Positions 47,801 to 64,000 of a DNA stretch of 64,000 nt are shown one piece after another; the first letter of the stretch is position 1; the number at the start of each line of letters is the position of its first letter. A program made the position numbers and the translations under genes. The notes beneath the pieces are model-generated. The model was not told the DNA's origin. It saw only the letters and a list, made by a program, of their open reading frames with translations, and did not search any database. Origin of the DNA: Steromphala cineraria (lineage: Eukaryota; Mollusca; Gastropoda; Trochida; Trochidae); the NCBI GenBank assembly GCA_916613615.1, contig OU744736.1, positions 15,449,724-15,513,723 of the forward strand. Reading direction: 5' to 3'.

Positions 47801-49175
47801 TACTTGGTTATGTTGTGTCAGTCTAACTGACTGTTGCGTGAAAGATAATATTCTATACATTTTACATCAAATATTTGCTGTATGACTTTTTATCTGAATT
47901 TCTATGTATTTATATATAAGAAAAGAAATTATATTCCAGATTTTATGGATTCTGTTACTTTGATTATTGAAATGAATACATATTTCTACAAATTATTTTC
48001 TGTAAAATTTATTATAAACATTATTTCTTTATTTCTTAGAACTGTAAAGTTGTCTCTTGTCTTACATTATGGAAACTTAAAGTGACACAGAGTATCTTTC
48101 TTAAAATTTTATTTGGTCTTGATAAGCTACAAACTATCTAATATGCTGATTGAAGTTTATATCTCATCACTGGACTTGCAAAAATATCCATTTATGCATA
48201 ATATCTCTAAAATGCTTGTTTTATGGAAAAATCAAGAAAACATCTCAAATACGTTTGATATTCGAAATAATGCATCCAATTGCATCTACCTATTAGTGAC
48301 AAAACCTAATAAACACTATCGAATCGAATATATCTTCCCGTCAGCTTATGATAAGGTTTCAAAATTACGTTTGGCGAATTTGCGCGCGCCACTCGAGTCA
48401 TATTGTCCGGTTTTCGATCAAAATCCCGACTTTGAATGTCCGTATTTTCGCTCTAATGTACTGATTGACCTTTAACTTGTTATTTTCAGTAACAATTAGT
48501 GGTTCCCGATGTAATAACGTCGATTTCAAAATTTGACATATGTGGTCCTATCAACATACTCTGTGTCTCTTTAAGAAAAAAGGGTTGAAATTATTTTTTA
48601 TTCAGCAACTCAAATTATTAATCATCAAATGAGAAGCAATATGAAAGTTTTGTGTTTTTATTTCAATCTTCTGATACTGCCATGGTTAAATAAAAAAAGG
48701 TCTTTGCAGTTTTTATGCAATGTTGCCATTGTTGCCCACATTTATATATAACATTTTAGTAAACTCATATTATAGAATATATGTTACTGTTTTTATATTT
48801 GCTGAGAAACTTTACATTTTTGTACTACATAATATGTAATTAGATAATAGATGATTTACAATCAGTGTGAGAAAATAAATAGATTTTGAAGTGGAATTTT
48901 TGTGTAGAAATTGTCATGGAAATTGATACGTTGTTTCCTAAAGTATTGCTCAAAAGGTGTTCTGTTTCAATGAGTTTATGACATGGTATGGATCAACAAA
49001 TCAACAAGAGAAAAATATGATTGTAATTAATAAACTAATATTTCTTGATTTGTGTTTGTTGTTTTCCTCTGCTTTCATCCAGTTTAGTTTAATGGATATC
49101 TTCGCGACATCATGGCCAAAATGAGATGGTTTCTGAGATACTCCTGTTTTCTGAACAAATAAACCTTAGTAATTA
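44884..49175. other. ACSS3 3' flank and intergenic region
   Basis: AT-rich with no gene recognised. The ACSS3 3' UTR occupies the left part. AATAAA-like hexamers occur near 45070, 45637 and 46479, and I cannot say which is used. It contains the TTAA-type element at 48081-48570. Confidence 0.5.
48081..48570 (+). mobile_element. TTAA-type inverted-repeat element, copy B (490 bp)
   Basis: TTAA lies directly outside each end (48077-48080 and 48571-48574). Ends AGTGACACAGAGTATCTT and, reversed, AGAGACACAGAGTATGTT. Same family as 23077-23554 but in opposite orientation. A 120-codon open frame inside lacks any known motif and is not shared intact by copy A. Confidence 0.85.
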
Positions 49176-49631
49176 ATGCCACAGACCACCTCAGCGTCTT
49201 CTATGAAACTGTTCACAGATGCTTCATCAACAATTGGTTTTGGTGGGTACTTCAACGGAAAGTGGTTCGCTAGTGCTTGGCCTGAAGAGGTTTCATGTAT
49301 TTCTAATATCTCCATGGCTTATAGAGAACTATACCCTATTGTCATCTGGAAACGATAAAGAATCGTGTTCCTTTTTGACAATACAGCTACGGTTGACATT
49401 ATTAACAAAGGACGTTCAAAATGTGAGGAGATCAACAAGCTAGCCAGACGACTAACCCTACTTGCTATGACTAACAACTTCACACCTTTCGCAAAGCACT
49501 TGCCAGGAGTTAATAATGTAATTGCTGATAGCCTGTCTCAGTTTAAATTCCAGGTATTCCGCGACGTGGCCCCAACTGCAGACAAGAATCCCTATCCATG
49601 CCCAGCTCATCAGCAAGTGATTCTATTCTAA
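49176..49631 (+). pseudogene. RNase H remnant of a DIRS/Ngaro-type retroelement
   Basis: KLFTDASSTIGFGGYF, then DNTATVDIINKGRSKC and HLPGVNNVIADSLSQF are typical of the RNase H domain of tyrosine-recombinase retrotransposons. A TAA at 49356-49358 interrupts the frame, and the linker before the second half looks shortened. No reverse-transcriptase domain is found upstream, so the copy is 5'-truncated. The last 34 bases overlap the recombinase ORF in another frame, as is usual in these elements. Confidence 0.8.
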
Positions 49632-50602
49632 CTTCAGAAATGGCAGAGCTTTGGCAGAATTCCATTGCACCAACAACCCTGGCAGCATATAAATCTGGGA
49701 TTAAGAAATTCGGCCAGTTTCTGCTATGTCACAATGTTATCTCCAGTGCAAGTTCGCTACCAGAAGTTGAGTGCGATGTCTTATTATCTTTCATTACTCA
49801 CTGTTACTCTATCTACAATTTGAACCACAGCACTATCAAACTCTACTTGGCAGGGTTACGTTTCTACTACTTGTCTACAGGAAAACGTAATCCTTTTTCA
49901 TCTCAAGATGTCCAAGATCGTATTGCCATCCTCCTCAAAGGAATCAGGAAAAAACAGGGCCAAGTTCGACCCCCCAGGGCACCGGTTACCTTCAGTGTTC
50001 TGCGGAGAATGTGTGATGTGTTAAGGAGTGGGTGTTTTGATGGTTTTACAGATGTTCTCATGGAAGCAGTGTGCACAAGTGCGTTTTTCGGCTTCATGAG
50101 ATGCGGTGAATTCTGCATTAAAGGGCAGTTTGACCCTTCAGTTCACCTGTGTGTACAAGATGTCAGTGTGTTGACAGATAAGCCGGTGATCTTCCTCAAA
50201 TCATCCAAAACGGATCCATTCAGAAAGGGTGTTTCTATAAAAGTATGTGCAAATCCAGTGTTGTGCCCTGTGATAGCTATGCGCAGGTATCTGCGGCTGA
50301 GACTGCAGTCTCAGAGTGATTCGCAAGCTCTATTCCTCACCAATACGGGTGTGCCCCTCTCCCGTACAGTTTTTGTAAATTTGCTTCACCGCCTGGCATC
50401 TAGATCAGGCGTCTCCTCTTCTATCAACGGCCATTCTTTCAGGATCGGTGCAGCCACCACGGCTGCCGCTTCTGGGGTGGACGACCATCTTATTCAAACT
50501 CTCGGTCGATGGACCTCACAGGCCTATACACGTTACATCAGGACAGGAGAGAACTGTATAAGGCGAGCACAAAATGCGATGTCAGACATTTCTCATGCTT
50601 AA
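49598..50602 (+). CDS. Tyrosine recombinase of a DIRS/Ngaro-type retroelement
   Basis: 334 residues without a stop. The N-terminal SAM-like part is about 10-110 (APTTLAAYKSGIKKFGQFL). The catalytic part has R168 (GFMRCGEF), a Lys in SSKTDPFRKG, HSFR (H279, R282), LGRW (W305 in the usual His/Trp place) and the nucleophile region AYTRYIR (Y310/Y313; Y313 most likely). The R-K-H-R-W-Y set appears intact, so the enzyme may be active even though the RNase H frame is broken. It would integrate circular element DNA by site-specific recombination. Start codon uncertain because of the overlap with the RNase H frame. Confidence 0.88.
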   Translation: MPSSSASDSILTSEMAELWQNSIAPTTLAAYKSGIKKFGQFLLCHNVISSASSLPEVECDVLLSFITHCYSIYNLNHSTIKLYLAGLRFYYLSTGKRNPFSSQDVQDRIAILLKGIRKKQGQVRPPRAPVTFSVLRRMCDVLRSGCFDGFTDVLMEAVCTSAFFGFMRCGEFCIKGQFDPSVHLCVQDVSVLTDKPVIFLKSSKTDPFRKGVSIKVCANPVLCPVIAMRRYLRLRLQSQSDSQALFLTNTGVPLSRTVFVNLLHRLASRSGVSSSINGHSFRIGAATTAAASGVDDHLIQTLGRWTSQAYTRYIRTGENCIRRAQNAMSDISHA

Positions 50603-50950
50603 CTTTGGGTGTCTCTCTCCACTTCAACCTCTTTCTATTTTTGGGGCTGGCTTATCAAATCAAACACATCATAAATTTTCTTTTATTTAACTTATTATAA
50701 TAACTTCTAATTTATTTATAATTTTTTCCTTCAACTTCAATTCCAAGATTATCACCAATTCCATCTATCTTTTATACACTCTGCATTTAAATATTCCAAA
50801 TTCCATACTTTTCAAAATTTTTACATTAAGTTAAAAAGCACATTAAGTTAAAGAAGCTAGCCCCATGCACAAACTATTTTACTCTTACTTGTTTATTCTT
50901 AATTCAAGCATGCTTCTATGTCTGGGGGCCTCTTCTACTTATTTTGGGGT
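50603..50950. other. Non-coding link between recombinase ORF and direct repeat 1
   Basis: AT-rich, no feature seen. Presumably the 3' untranslated part of the retroelement. Confidence 0.4.
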
Positions 50951-52151
50951 TTTTAAACTACCTCATATTTTATTTTCACACTTATGCTAACACTGCATCA
51001 AGCATTCCCAGTGTCATAATACAGCCCGTGCTGTCTTTAGGTTAAGTCCTCTTGGACAGTCAGCTACCGCTGCGTTCAACAAATGACACTGGCTTTAATT
51101 AACTCATAACTCATCTAATACCATATGCAGCTCCGGCTGCGCATTTCGTAGGCTGCAGCTCCCGCTGCTCATATTTTAGGTTGCAGCTCCCGCTGCTCGT
51201 AGAGTAGGCTTATGCAGCTCCCGCTGCTCATATTGTAGGCTGCAGCTCCCGCTGCTCGTAGAGTAGGCTTATGCAGCTCCCGCTGCTCATATTGTAGGCT
51301 GCAGCTCCCGCTGCTTTTAGAGTAGGCTTATGCAGCTCCCGCTGCTTGTATGTAGGCTGCAGCTCCCGCTGCTCATATTGTAGGCTGCAGCTCCCGCTGC
51401 TCATATTGTAGGCTGCAGCTCCCGCTGCTCATATTGTAGGCTGCAGCTCCCGCTGCTTTTAGAGTAGGCTTATGCAGCTCCCGCTGCTCGTAGAGTAGGC
51501 TTATGCAGCTCCCGCTGCTTTTAGAGTAGGCTTATGCAGCTCCCGCTGCTTGTATGTAGGCTGCAGCTCCCGCTGCTCATATTGTAGGCTGCAGCTCCCG
51601 CTGCTTGTATGTAGGCTGCAGCTCCCGCTGCTCATATTGTAGGCTGCAGCTCCCGCTGCTCATATTGTAGGCTGCAGCTCCCGCTGCTCATATTGTAGGC
51701 TGCAGCTCCCGCTGCTTTTAGAGTAGGCTTATGCAGCTCCCGCTGCTCGTAGAGTAGGCTTATGCAGCTCCCGCTGCTTTTAGAGTAGGCTTATGCAGCT
51801 CCCGCTGCTTGTATGTAGGCTGCAGCTCCCGCTGCTCATATTGTAGGCTGCAGCTCCCGCTGCTCATATTGTAGGCTGCAGCTCCCGCTGCTCATATTGT
51901 AGGCTGCAGCTCCCGCTGCTTATATTGTAGGCTGCAGCTCCCGCTGCTCGTATTGTAGGCTGCAGCTCCCGCTGCTAGTATTTAGGCTGCAGCTCTCGCT
52001 GCTAGTATTGTAGGCTGCAGCTTCTTTTATAACATTTTATTCTTCAATTATATTTTTACTACATGTTTCGTAGTAAATGTATTGGAGGCCCCCATGTATT
52101 TTTCCCAAAAATAAACATTATTTTACAATCTCTTGTTTTGTTGTTCATAAA
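50951..52151 (+). repeat. Retroelement direct repeat 1 with minisatellite
   Basis: It starts TTTTAAACTACCTCATATTT and ends CTCTTGTTTTGTTGTTCATA. It matches 52379-53145 nearly base for base outside the minisatellite. The minisatellite (51118-52023) has roughly thirty units of 22-28 bp built on CTGCAGCTCCCGCTGCTCAT plus ATTGTAGG or AGAGTAGGCTTA. Each unit holds a GCAGC-tccc-GCTGC inverted repeat. It is followed by an AATAAA near 52110. Confidence 0.9.
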
Positions 52152-52378
52152 ATGACATTTTAAGCTTGCTTAAAATGTAGTTTATGAAACAAACAAGCTC
52201 CTGTAACCTATTCATTTAGTTGCCCTGTTTATCTTCAGTGGTGTCAGTTACACATTCCTGTCATGCGCAGAACTCCCTTCCGTTTCCAGCATCGTGCTAA
52301 CCGAAGTTGGGCAGTTCACAGCGTCTCATTTCAATTTACCCACCGCCATCCCCATCACCTACCTAACTTTAACTAATG
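52152..52378 (+). repeat. 227-bp spacer between the two direct repeats
   Basis: Unique within the window. In Ngaro-type split direct repeats (A1-ORFs-B1-A2-B2) this would be A2. Its partner A1 would lie at the missing 5' end of the element. Inferred from position only. Confidence 0.45.
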
Positions 52379-53145
52379 TTTTAAACTACCTCATATTTTA
52401 TTTTCACACTTATGCTAACGCTGCATCAAGCATTCCCAGTGTCATAATACAGCCCGTGCTGTCTTTAGGTTAAGTCCTCTTGGACAGTCAGCTACCGCTG
52501 CGTTCAACAAATGACACTGGCTTTAATTAACTCATAACTCATCTAATATCATATGCAGCTCCGGCTGCGCATTTCGTAGGCTGCAGCTCCCGCTGCTCAT
52601 ATTTTAGGTTGCAGCTCCCGCTGCTCGTAGAGTAGGCTTATGCAGCTCCCGCTGCTCATATTGTAGGCTGCAGCTCCCGCTGCTCGTAGAGTAGGCTTAT
52701 GCAGCTCCCGCTGCTCATATTGTAGGCTGCAGGTCCCACTGCTCATATTGTAGGCTGCAGCTCCCGCTGCTTTTAGAGTAGGCTTATGCAGCTCCCGCTG
52801 CTTGTATGTAGGCTGCAGCTCCCGCTGCTCATATTGTAGGCTGCAGCTCCCGCTGCTCATATTGTAGGCTGCAGCTCCCGCTGCTTATATTGTAGGCTGC
52901 AGCTCCCGCTGCTTTGAGAGTAGGCTTATGCAGCTCCCGCTGCTCGTATGTAGGCTGCAGCTCCCGCTGCTAGTATTTAGGCTGCAGCTCTCGCTGCTAG
53001 TATTGTAGGCTGCAGCTTCTTTTATAACATTTTATTCTTCAATTATATTTTTACTTCATGTTTCGTAGTAAATGTATTTGAGGCCCCATGTATTTTTCCC
53101 AAAAATAAACATTATTTTACAATCTCTTGTTTCGTTGTTCATAAA
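52379..53145 (+). repeat. Retroelement direct repeat 2 with shorter minisatellite
   Basis: Second copy of 50951-52151. The flanking unique parts are almost identical (one A/G difference near 52420 and a few others). The minisatellite (52547-53025) has about half as many units, so the length difference is due to unit number. Confidence 0.9.
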
Positions 53146-53391
53146 TGCAGTCTAAGTAAACCTAGCCTCAATAATGCTCGCTATACTCCCATATTGAATC
53201 TGGCGAGATTCAGTAGCAGTTTGTGTCAGACGACCGTTTGGTGACCTATGACCCTCCAATTATGCATCTTGGTAGGACGAGCCCCGATTGGTCAATTCGA
53301 TAAGTCTACCGACGCAACCCGTCTTGCATCTTGCTCAACTCAATATGGGAGCATATTGAGTATAATGGAGGCTAGGTTTAATTAGACTGCA
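53146..53391. mobile_element. 246-bp foldback element abutting the retroelement end
   Basis: Left end TGCAGTCTAAGTAAACCTAG and right end (reversed) TGCAGTCTAATTAAACCTAG. Further pairing covers ACTCCCATATTGA near 53200 and 53338. It has no ORF. It starts at the last base of direct repeat 2. The target duplication is unclear. Confidence 0.75.
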
Positions 53392-56300
53392 ATAATTACT
53401 TTGTGAGTGAAGTGGAGAAGTCTGTGTATAGGTAAGGTGAGTTGGGGTTAACTGACAATGATCAATGTTGCTTATTAATGGTAGGTTTGGTGACTATAAG
53501 GGGGACAGAAATCAAAACAAAGTAAGCAAATTCCCCCATGTAAAACCTTGGTGTAACCAAATTATTCTTGCCAAGTGGAAGTATTGTAATTTGACTATAA
53601 TTATGCAGTTTTCTCTTATCAGTCTGTTTGTGGTAACATTCAAATAAGTTTGATGGCAAATACAATTTTCCTTCTTTGCAGGAAAAAAATTGCCCAATGT
53701 TGTCACCGACTTTATCTATTACTTGTACCTTCAGTTCTGTATTTCGGATCTGCTCCATTGGACTTCCAAACGACCCTTTCACTCCAGCGATTCAGTCCGT
53801 GTGATTGTATTTTTTTATTGGCCTGTGAGTGATTGAATTTTGGGAAGATAAGGCTTCAGCGGTGGTTAGACATAGCAACTTTATTGATCCGTATCAGCAT
53901 TGCATCTACTGGTTCGTAGAAGTGTTGGGTAAAATCTGAGTTTGATGAGATTTTCAAAGATTTTGACATTTCTTGTTAAATTTTGATGCAGGGATTCTTA
54001 CATAGTCTCGGCATCAAGGGTTGAATTCAAACGATGCTTGGGCAATATGGTATCTCAAAGTGGTGGTGGTACCAAAGGAATCATAAAACTTTGGCTTCAA
54101 TCTCTCGTGTAGTTTTCTTTCCATGACTTTTCAACTTGATATCATATTTTTCATTCATGCATCAAATCAATACGGAACACAATATTTTGTAGGATTAATT
54201 TATTCTGTGGCATTAGTTATCATGTTACACAAATCTAGAGAGTAGAGAGGCAGCGATGAAGAGATAAGAAAGAGAAAGAAGCTAGATAGACTCTTACATA
54301 CATATCACACACACTCCAGTCCATGGACTCTGTACGCCACATGGCGTGGACTTAATCACCATAAAAATTTAGCAATTAATTTCTTTCCAAATGAAATCAG
54401 AATTAAACTCAAGAGCATATGTACAATGCAAGTTAATTATTTAATTAATTCTAAGCTTATTGATGTACAATTGAATGCATTGCCTTCTGAAAATGAACTT
54501 TGAGATTGACAGTGCACTGAAATTCGTGTATCTGTCAAAATGTCAAATTGAATTAAAATGACAAAAATAAAATTTATTAAAAAGATTTGATCAAAAGGCA
54601 TTATATATCAGCATTTCAAAGAAATGCTAAAAAGTGTCTTTTCCTAAAAGCCATGACCTCCATTATCCATACAAGACGCAACATTTCGCTAAATTTGCCG
54701 GCAAGACAAAACTGTACATAATATATACACCACCAGCAGCGAAGCCAAATTACTGTACAGGCAGTACAATTAGGGATGTACAACAACAGATAGCACTCGG
54801 TTTATGAACAGCTTGAATAAATCTCAAGCTGGGGGGAAACCATCCTCAGTATTCCAGTGAACATGTTCACTGCCTTAAGTTCTCTTAGGGATGAGATTGA
54901 ATTTGGAATCACATTTTTGAGCTATTTTTTAAAGCTTGTTCTCTGGACATTATATTGACAGCATTATACCATCTTATCTTTTCTTTCAGCTTTTTGATGG
55001 ACATTATATTTACAACCTTAGACTATCTTACCTTTAAGAGAAATTAATAGAAAAAATGGGCAAATAGATAAATTCAAATAATGTCTTAATCTTCATAACT
55101 TTCTTTTTCAATTATAATAAAACGCTTAAGTCACTTATGGTGAAATAAATGTAAAAACATATTTGGAATGAAGGTATAAACATATTCCCTGTTTACTGAG
55201 GATACAACATGTATTGCTTTAAGAAACAATGTAATATCGTACACGTTAGTTGGCAATGACTAAATGAGGTCGTCACAGTTAGTGACCTTGTCATAATAAT
55301 TATCTGATATGGGTTAAGGAATTTCTCTTGTATAAACCCTGCAATAAAGTATTCTTAATGAGTATTAACATAAGAATAAGACAAGCTAATTATGCAACTT
55401 TATAACCCAAAATATTGCCCAATTGGGGACTAGAAGGAGAGCAAAGTTTAAGATTAGCTTGTTGATAACACTGCCACATTGATATTGATATTATTCCATA
55501 AATTTACCTCAAATAAATTGTTTATGAGGAGTATACCACCGAAACCAGATAATATTTAGTAAGTAGTAATTGGGACTTTGGAGATCAAATTCATATCTTG
55601 ATACGGTTACGTGATTTAGTTGAGATAATATCCCAAAACCGTTACCATTGATAAACGTACTTATTTATTATATATGTATACAGAAACCATAAGGCAAACA
55701 GAGCCTTTAAATAACAAATTGACTTCTGTATTAGACAAGTTTGACGAGTCAGTTGACACAATTCACAAAATGCTGGTTTTGGAAGCAAATCAAACCTGTC
55801 GATAAGCAACTGACTGGATGAACACATAATAAAAGCACAGCATCTTATTTTTGTCTGAAAATCGGACATATTCCTAAAAGAGAAACTGTCTTTTCTAAGT
55901 GACAAAACATCCTTACATTTGATTGATTCAATTGTCAAAGCCAATAAGTACTCTACTAAATGCCATTTATTAGAAGTGAGCAACCTTGAGGTGTCATAAA
56001 TGTATTTCCTCCTCTACTGAAAGATTTCTTTTCATATCAGCCATATAAAGTTATAACTAAAGGTTCTTCCTACCAAAATTGTTAAAATATCATTTCCTAG
56101 CCATCAGTATTTATGTTGAGGCAAATTGATAATCAGCTTAATTAATTGAAAATGATCAGTTGGTGTGATGTTTGAAAATACATTCAATTCTATGCAATTC
56201 TGAATTCAAATTAAATAATAGATGATTTTCAGTAATAACACAATTTAAACCAATAAAAAAAACTTGAGGCAAAAAAGCAAATTTAGCAAAATATTTAGTG

Positions 56301-58679
56301 TGGTTATATCAGTACAAATCATGTTGTGAAGTCAACAAATCACATCTTCCGTTCAATACAAGATTGCATACGCAAAGCTGACATAGATCAATGAAAAACA
56401 TGGTGTGTTAATGAATTATGTAATGAAAACACAAAATAAATAAATGAGCAATTTACTGCAGATTTACATATGATTAACACAAGACCATTACTTGCTACAT
56501 TCCACACCCAGAAACATGCATATGTAGTTAAGTACACATATTGCCCTTATAATTTTCTTGTCAAGATAATGTTTTCAATTAAAATGAAAAAGTCTGTGAA
56601 TCATTAAACTAGTTGGAAGTTATCTTGTTATTATACAAGATGTTATTTTAAGCAGATTTATTGTTCAAAAAACCTTTTACATCAATAATATCATAACTAT
56701 CTTGCCTTCCCAAAAAGGAATAAATCTGAAAGTTCTTACCAAATACAAGTATCTTCACGCTAGGTGTACCAATTCAAAGATATATTACCTTGGAATAAGA
56801 GCTAAGGACAAAGTTTAAGACAAAGGATAATAAAAACCCATAGAAAGTACTTTGAGCTGTAAATTGTCAACTTCTTCAGAAACCAGATCATCCTAACATG
56901 TTACGAACTCAGGCAATTTTTAAAGATTCAATTTTCAAATTGGTCAGTGTTCTGTACCCTCTGGTCCCATCTCATTCTACTAGCAACCCACACCAACATA
57001 CGACACTGACTTCGACCACTTCTTGAGAGATCAGCAACCCGGTGCACAGTTAAACAGTGATAAAGCACTTGATTGATAACTAGATACAGCAGTTGGAAGC
57101 TCATGTTAAAATTACAGCACAAATATGCACAGGGAAAGCACTTTGATAACTTTATTCTAGCTCTTCTTTCTTCAGACAGGGGGCTAGTGGACTTAATTCC
57201 TTAATAAGCTCTATGCAAAATCATTGAAAATGTATCCTAAAGTTTTAACATTACAGCACAGATATGCACAGGAAAGCACTTTGATAGCTCAATTCTCTCT
57301 TTAAAATGCAAACAGGGGGTTAGTGAACTTAATTCCTTAATAAGCTCTATGCAAAACATTGAAAATGTATCTTGAAATTAATGCATTGCTTGTTTAGTGG
57401 ACAACATACAATGGAGTTATTGTAACTATAGATGTTATCATTGAAAATGTATCCTGAAATTAATGCCAACATACAATGCAAGTATTGTAACTATAGATGT
57501 TATCAAACAAGCTCAGCACATTACCGACTCATTCCATCATCTTCAAGACAAAACATTTGCATAAAGCACCTGGTAACAATAACTGTACAATACAATCTTC
57601 TCAGTCCTTTCTGTCATCATATGAATAAGCTTGTCAAACATCAACTGTGTAACAATTGAGGCAGCAACAAGCAAAATACAGTCTTGAAATGCAATCCTGG
57701 CCCTTAATTCACAAAGCCCCCTTAGTGCTAAGGGTTCTCTTTACCAATAGTCATAACATTGAACCATAGTTATTTAACACTGAGTTACAATCACCCTCCA
57801 CTAAGGAGGTTTTGTGAAATAGCATGTTAGCACTCGTTCTAATTTTTCAACATCCCCTTAAGTGCAAAGCTTTTTTAACCAAAAGTCATAGCATTGGAGT
57901 TAAGGTCATTTGGACTAAGGAGTTACTGCGAAATTGGGCCCTGGCTAATAACCAATAATCTGCCTGATTAGTTTTTTTCTGTAGCCTAGGCAGAAAACAT
58001 TCTGTGCAAGATACCATATGAAATAGTCCAATAAGCAAATACACCCTGAAACCAATGACAAATTCATGGCAAAAGCAAGTATCTTGGGTCGCTAAGCACA
58101 TCTTCTATTCAAACTTTGAGAAAACTTTCTCAAATTCCTTAAATACTTTGGAAGCATGTTCTATTTGTGTCCCATAAGACTTCAGAAAATGCATGTTTCA
58201 AGCTGGTAGCAGTTCAGTATACACTGGTCTTTTTCTACATCTGACTACATGAAGCAACATGAATTGATGAAAGCATGATGGTTTTACTGCAGTAACATTA
58301 AAACGATTCAACAGCCAGGCAGGGAACTATAGACTTACATCTGACAACCTTGTACACGATTTTCACAACTTATAACAAGACAATCCCTGTGTTTGAGTCC
58401 TACTGCATTGTGAAAGCAGAAACCAGTTGAAAACAGTTGTAGTGTTGCACATTAAATGATTCCAACATTCAGGCTCTTCAATGACACAATCAAGGACAAG
58501 GCTGCAACAAACACAGCTGCTTTTTACACAGTGATAGTGCGATGGTTAAGGTGCAGGCTGGTGGTTTCACTGCAATCGTGCAGACAGGAAGTGCTTCACA
58601 AGCTGCTTATAGTTGATTACTCTGCTTAAGACAATGTTGGAGTTGAGAAATAAACAGTCAGAAGCTCTCCAAATCCATC
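53392..58679. other. Non-coding region downstream of CKAP5
   Basis: No protein-coding gene recognised. Part is the CKAP5 3' UTR on the minus strand; TTTATT (AATAAA on the minus strand) occurs at 54199-54204 and near 55661. It also holds the tandem duplications at 57109-57500. A 106-codon open frame at 53462-53782 (minus) has no recognisable motif. Confidence 0.5.
57109..57500. repeat. Two adjacent direct duplications
   Basis: First pair, about 138 bp apart: ATTACAGCACAAATATGCAC at 57111 and its near copy at 57249, both running into CTTAATTCCTTAATAAGCTC. Second pair, about 70 bp apart: CATTGAAAATGTATC..GAAATTAATGC..CATACAATG..TATAGATGTTATCA near 57357-57440 and 57440-57504. Confidence 0.8.
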
Positions 58680-63639
<4,960 letters not shown>

Positions 63640-64000
63640 CTGTACACAGAATCATTCACATGTTAGATACAAATGTTCAAACCTTGGTCGAAAGTAACCC
63701 CCCTGAAGTAACAAGGCAAAAGTGAGCGCGGCTCACATACCCCCGCCTGTAGTTTGACCGCCTTCACGTAACATTAATTTGAAATGATTATGACTTTGAA
63801 CACAATGATCTTGCAATCCTAAAAACTATTTCACTTCAAAACATCCCTGGCTATTTAGTTTTTGAATAAAATTCTCGGAACCCTGGAATTAAGCTTAAAA
63901 GGCACAACAGCACTATACAGTCGAACCTTGTTTTGGTTACAGTTGAAAATCGTCCGGATAGCAAATCGTCCGGTTAACTGGGTCATTTTTCTTAAGAAAT
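63640..64000. other. CKAP5 intron running off the window edge
   Basis: No exon recognised. It contains GTGAGCgcgGCTCAC followed by ATACCCCCGC (63722-63747), which resembles the terminal hairpin of the dispersed elements, and a segment near 63850-63930 that weakly resembles 61630-61690. Confidence 0.45.

Noticed and set aside
48113..48475. 120-codon ORF
   Set aside because: It falls inside a TTAA-type MITE and is not kept open in the other copy at 23077-23554.
52597..52860. 87-codon minus-strand ORF with SSGSCSLQYEQREL repeats
   Set aside because: It is a read-through of the retroelement minisatellite, not a gene.
53462..53782. 106-codon minus-strand ORF
   Set aside because: I see no known motif, no splice partners and no support beyond its length.

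Overview
The window is nuclear DNA of a metazoan with AT-rich, intron-rich genes. It is most likely a mollusc, probably a bivalve. The reasons are several 0.5-2 kb dispersed elements built from a terminal hairpin, a (CGTC)n-type run and tandem cores, plus animal-type orthologues with many short exons. The species cannot be named from the sequence alone.

Layout, left to right. 1-4.5 kb: no recognisable gene. 4.5-6.5 kb (+): an uninterrupted 678-codon ankyrin-repeat protein with a SOCS-box-like motif in its middle, where ASB proteins carry it at the end. 6.5-12.4 kb: non-coding, with a 531-bp element with perfect 33-bp inverted termini and a 178-bp tandem duplication. 12.6-22.6 kb (-): a complete FKBP4/FKBP52-type Hsp90 co-chaperone gene (two FKBP domains, TPR domain). 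It has two candidate last exons giving 473 or 460 residues and a three-unit heat-shock element just upstream. 22.6-24.8 kb: divergent intergenic region. 24.8-44.9 kb (+): a complete gene for mitochondrial acyl-CoA synthetase short-chain family member 3 (ACSS3). It has seventeen coding exons (687 or 688 residues) and two homologous alternative last exons; its introns carry many repeats. 49.2-53.1 kb: a 5'-truncated tyrosine-recombinase retroelement of DIRS/Ngaro type, with an RNase H remnant, a recombinase ORF, then two direct repeats holding GC-rich minisatellites. 58.7-63.6 kb (-): the last ten coding exons (467 residues) of the microtubule polymerase CKAP5/ch-TOG (XMAP215 family); its 5' part lies beyond the right edge.

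The three conserved genes have unrelated housekeeping or stress roles: Hsp90 client folding, short-chain acyl-CoA formation in mitochondria, and microtubule growth. No operon-like link is expected. FKBP4 and ACSS3 are head to head; ACSS3 and CKAP5 converge on the retroelement.

Most of the unusual content is repetitive. It includes at least six hairpin-bounded elements with tandem cores (three of one family), several small inverted-repeat elements (two kinds flanked by TTAA, one by a 9-bp duplication), and intronic minisatellites that carry recognisable motifs: splice-donor-like GGTGAGA, CCAAT boxes and nuclear-receptor half-sites. All exon borders were read by eye from GT/AG sites, reading phase and remembered family sequence; none was checked against transcripts.
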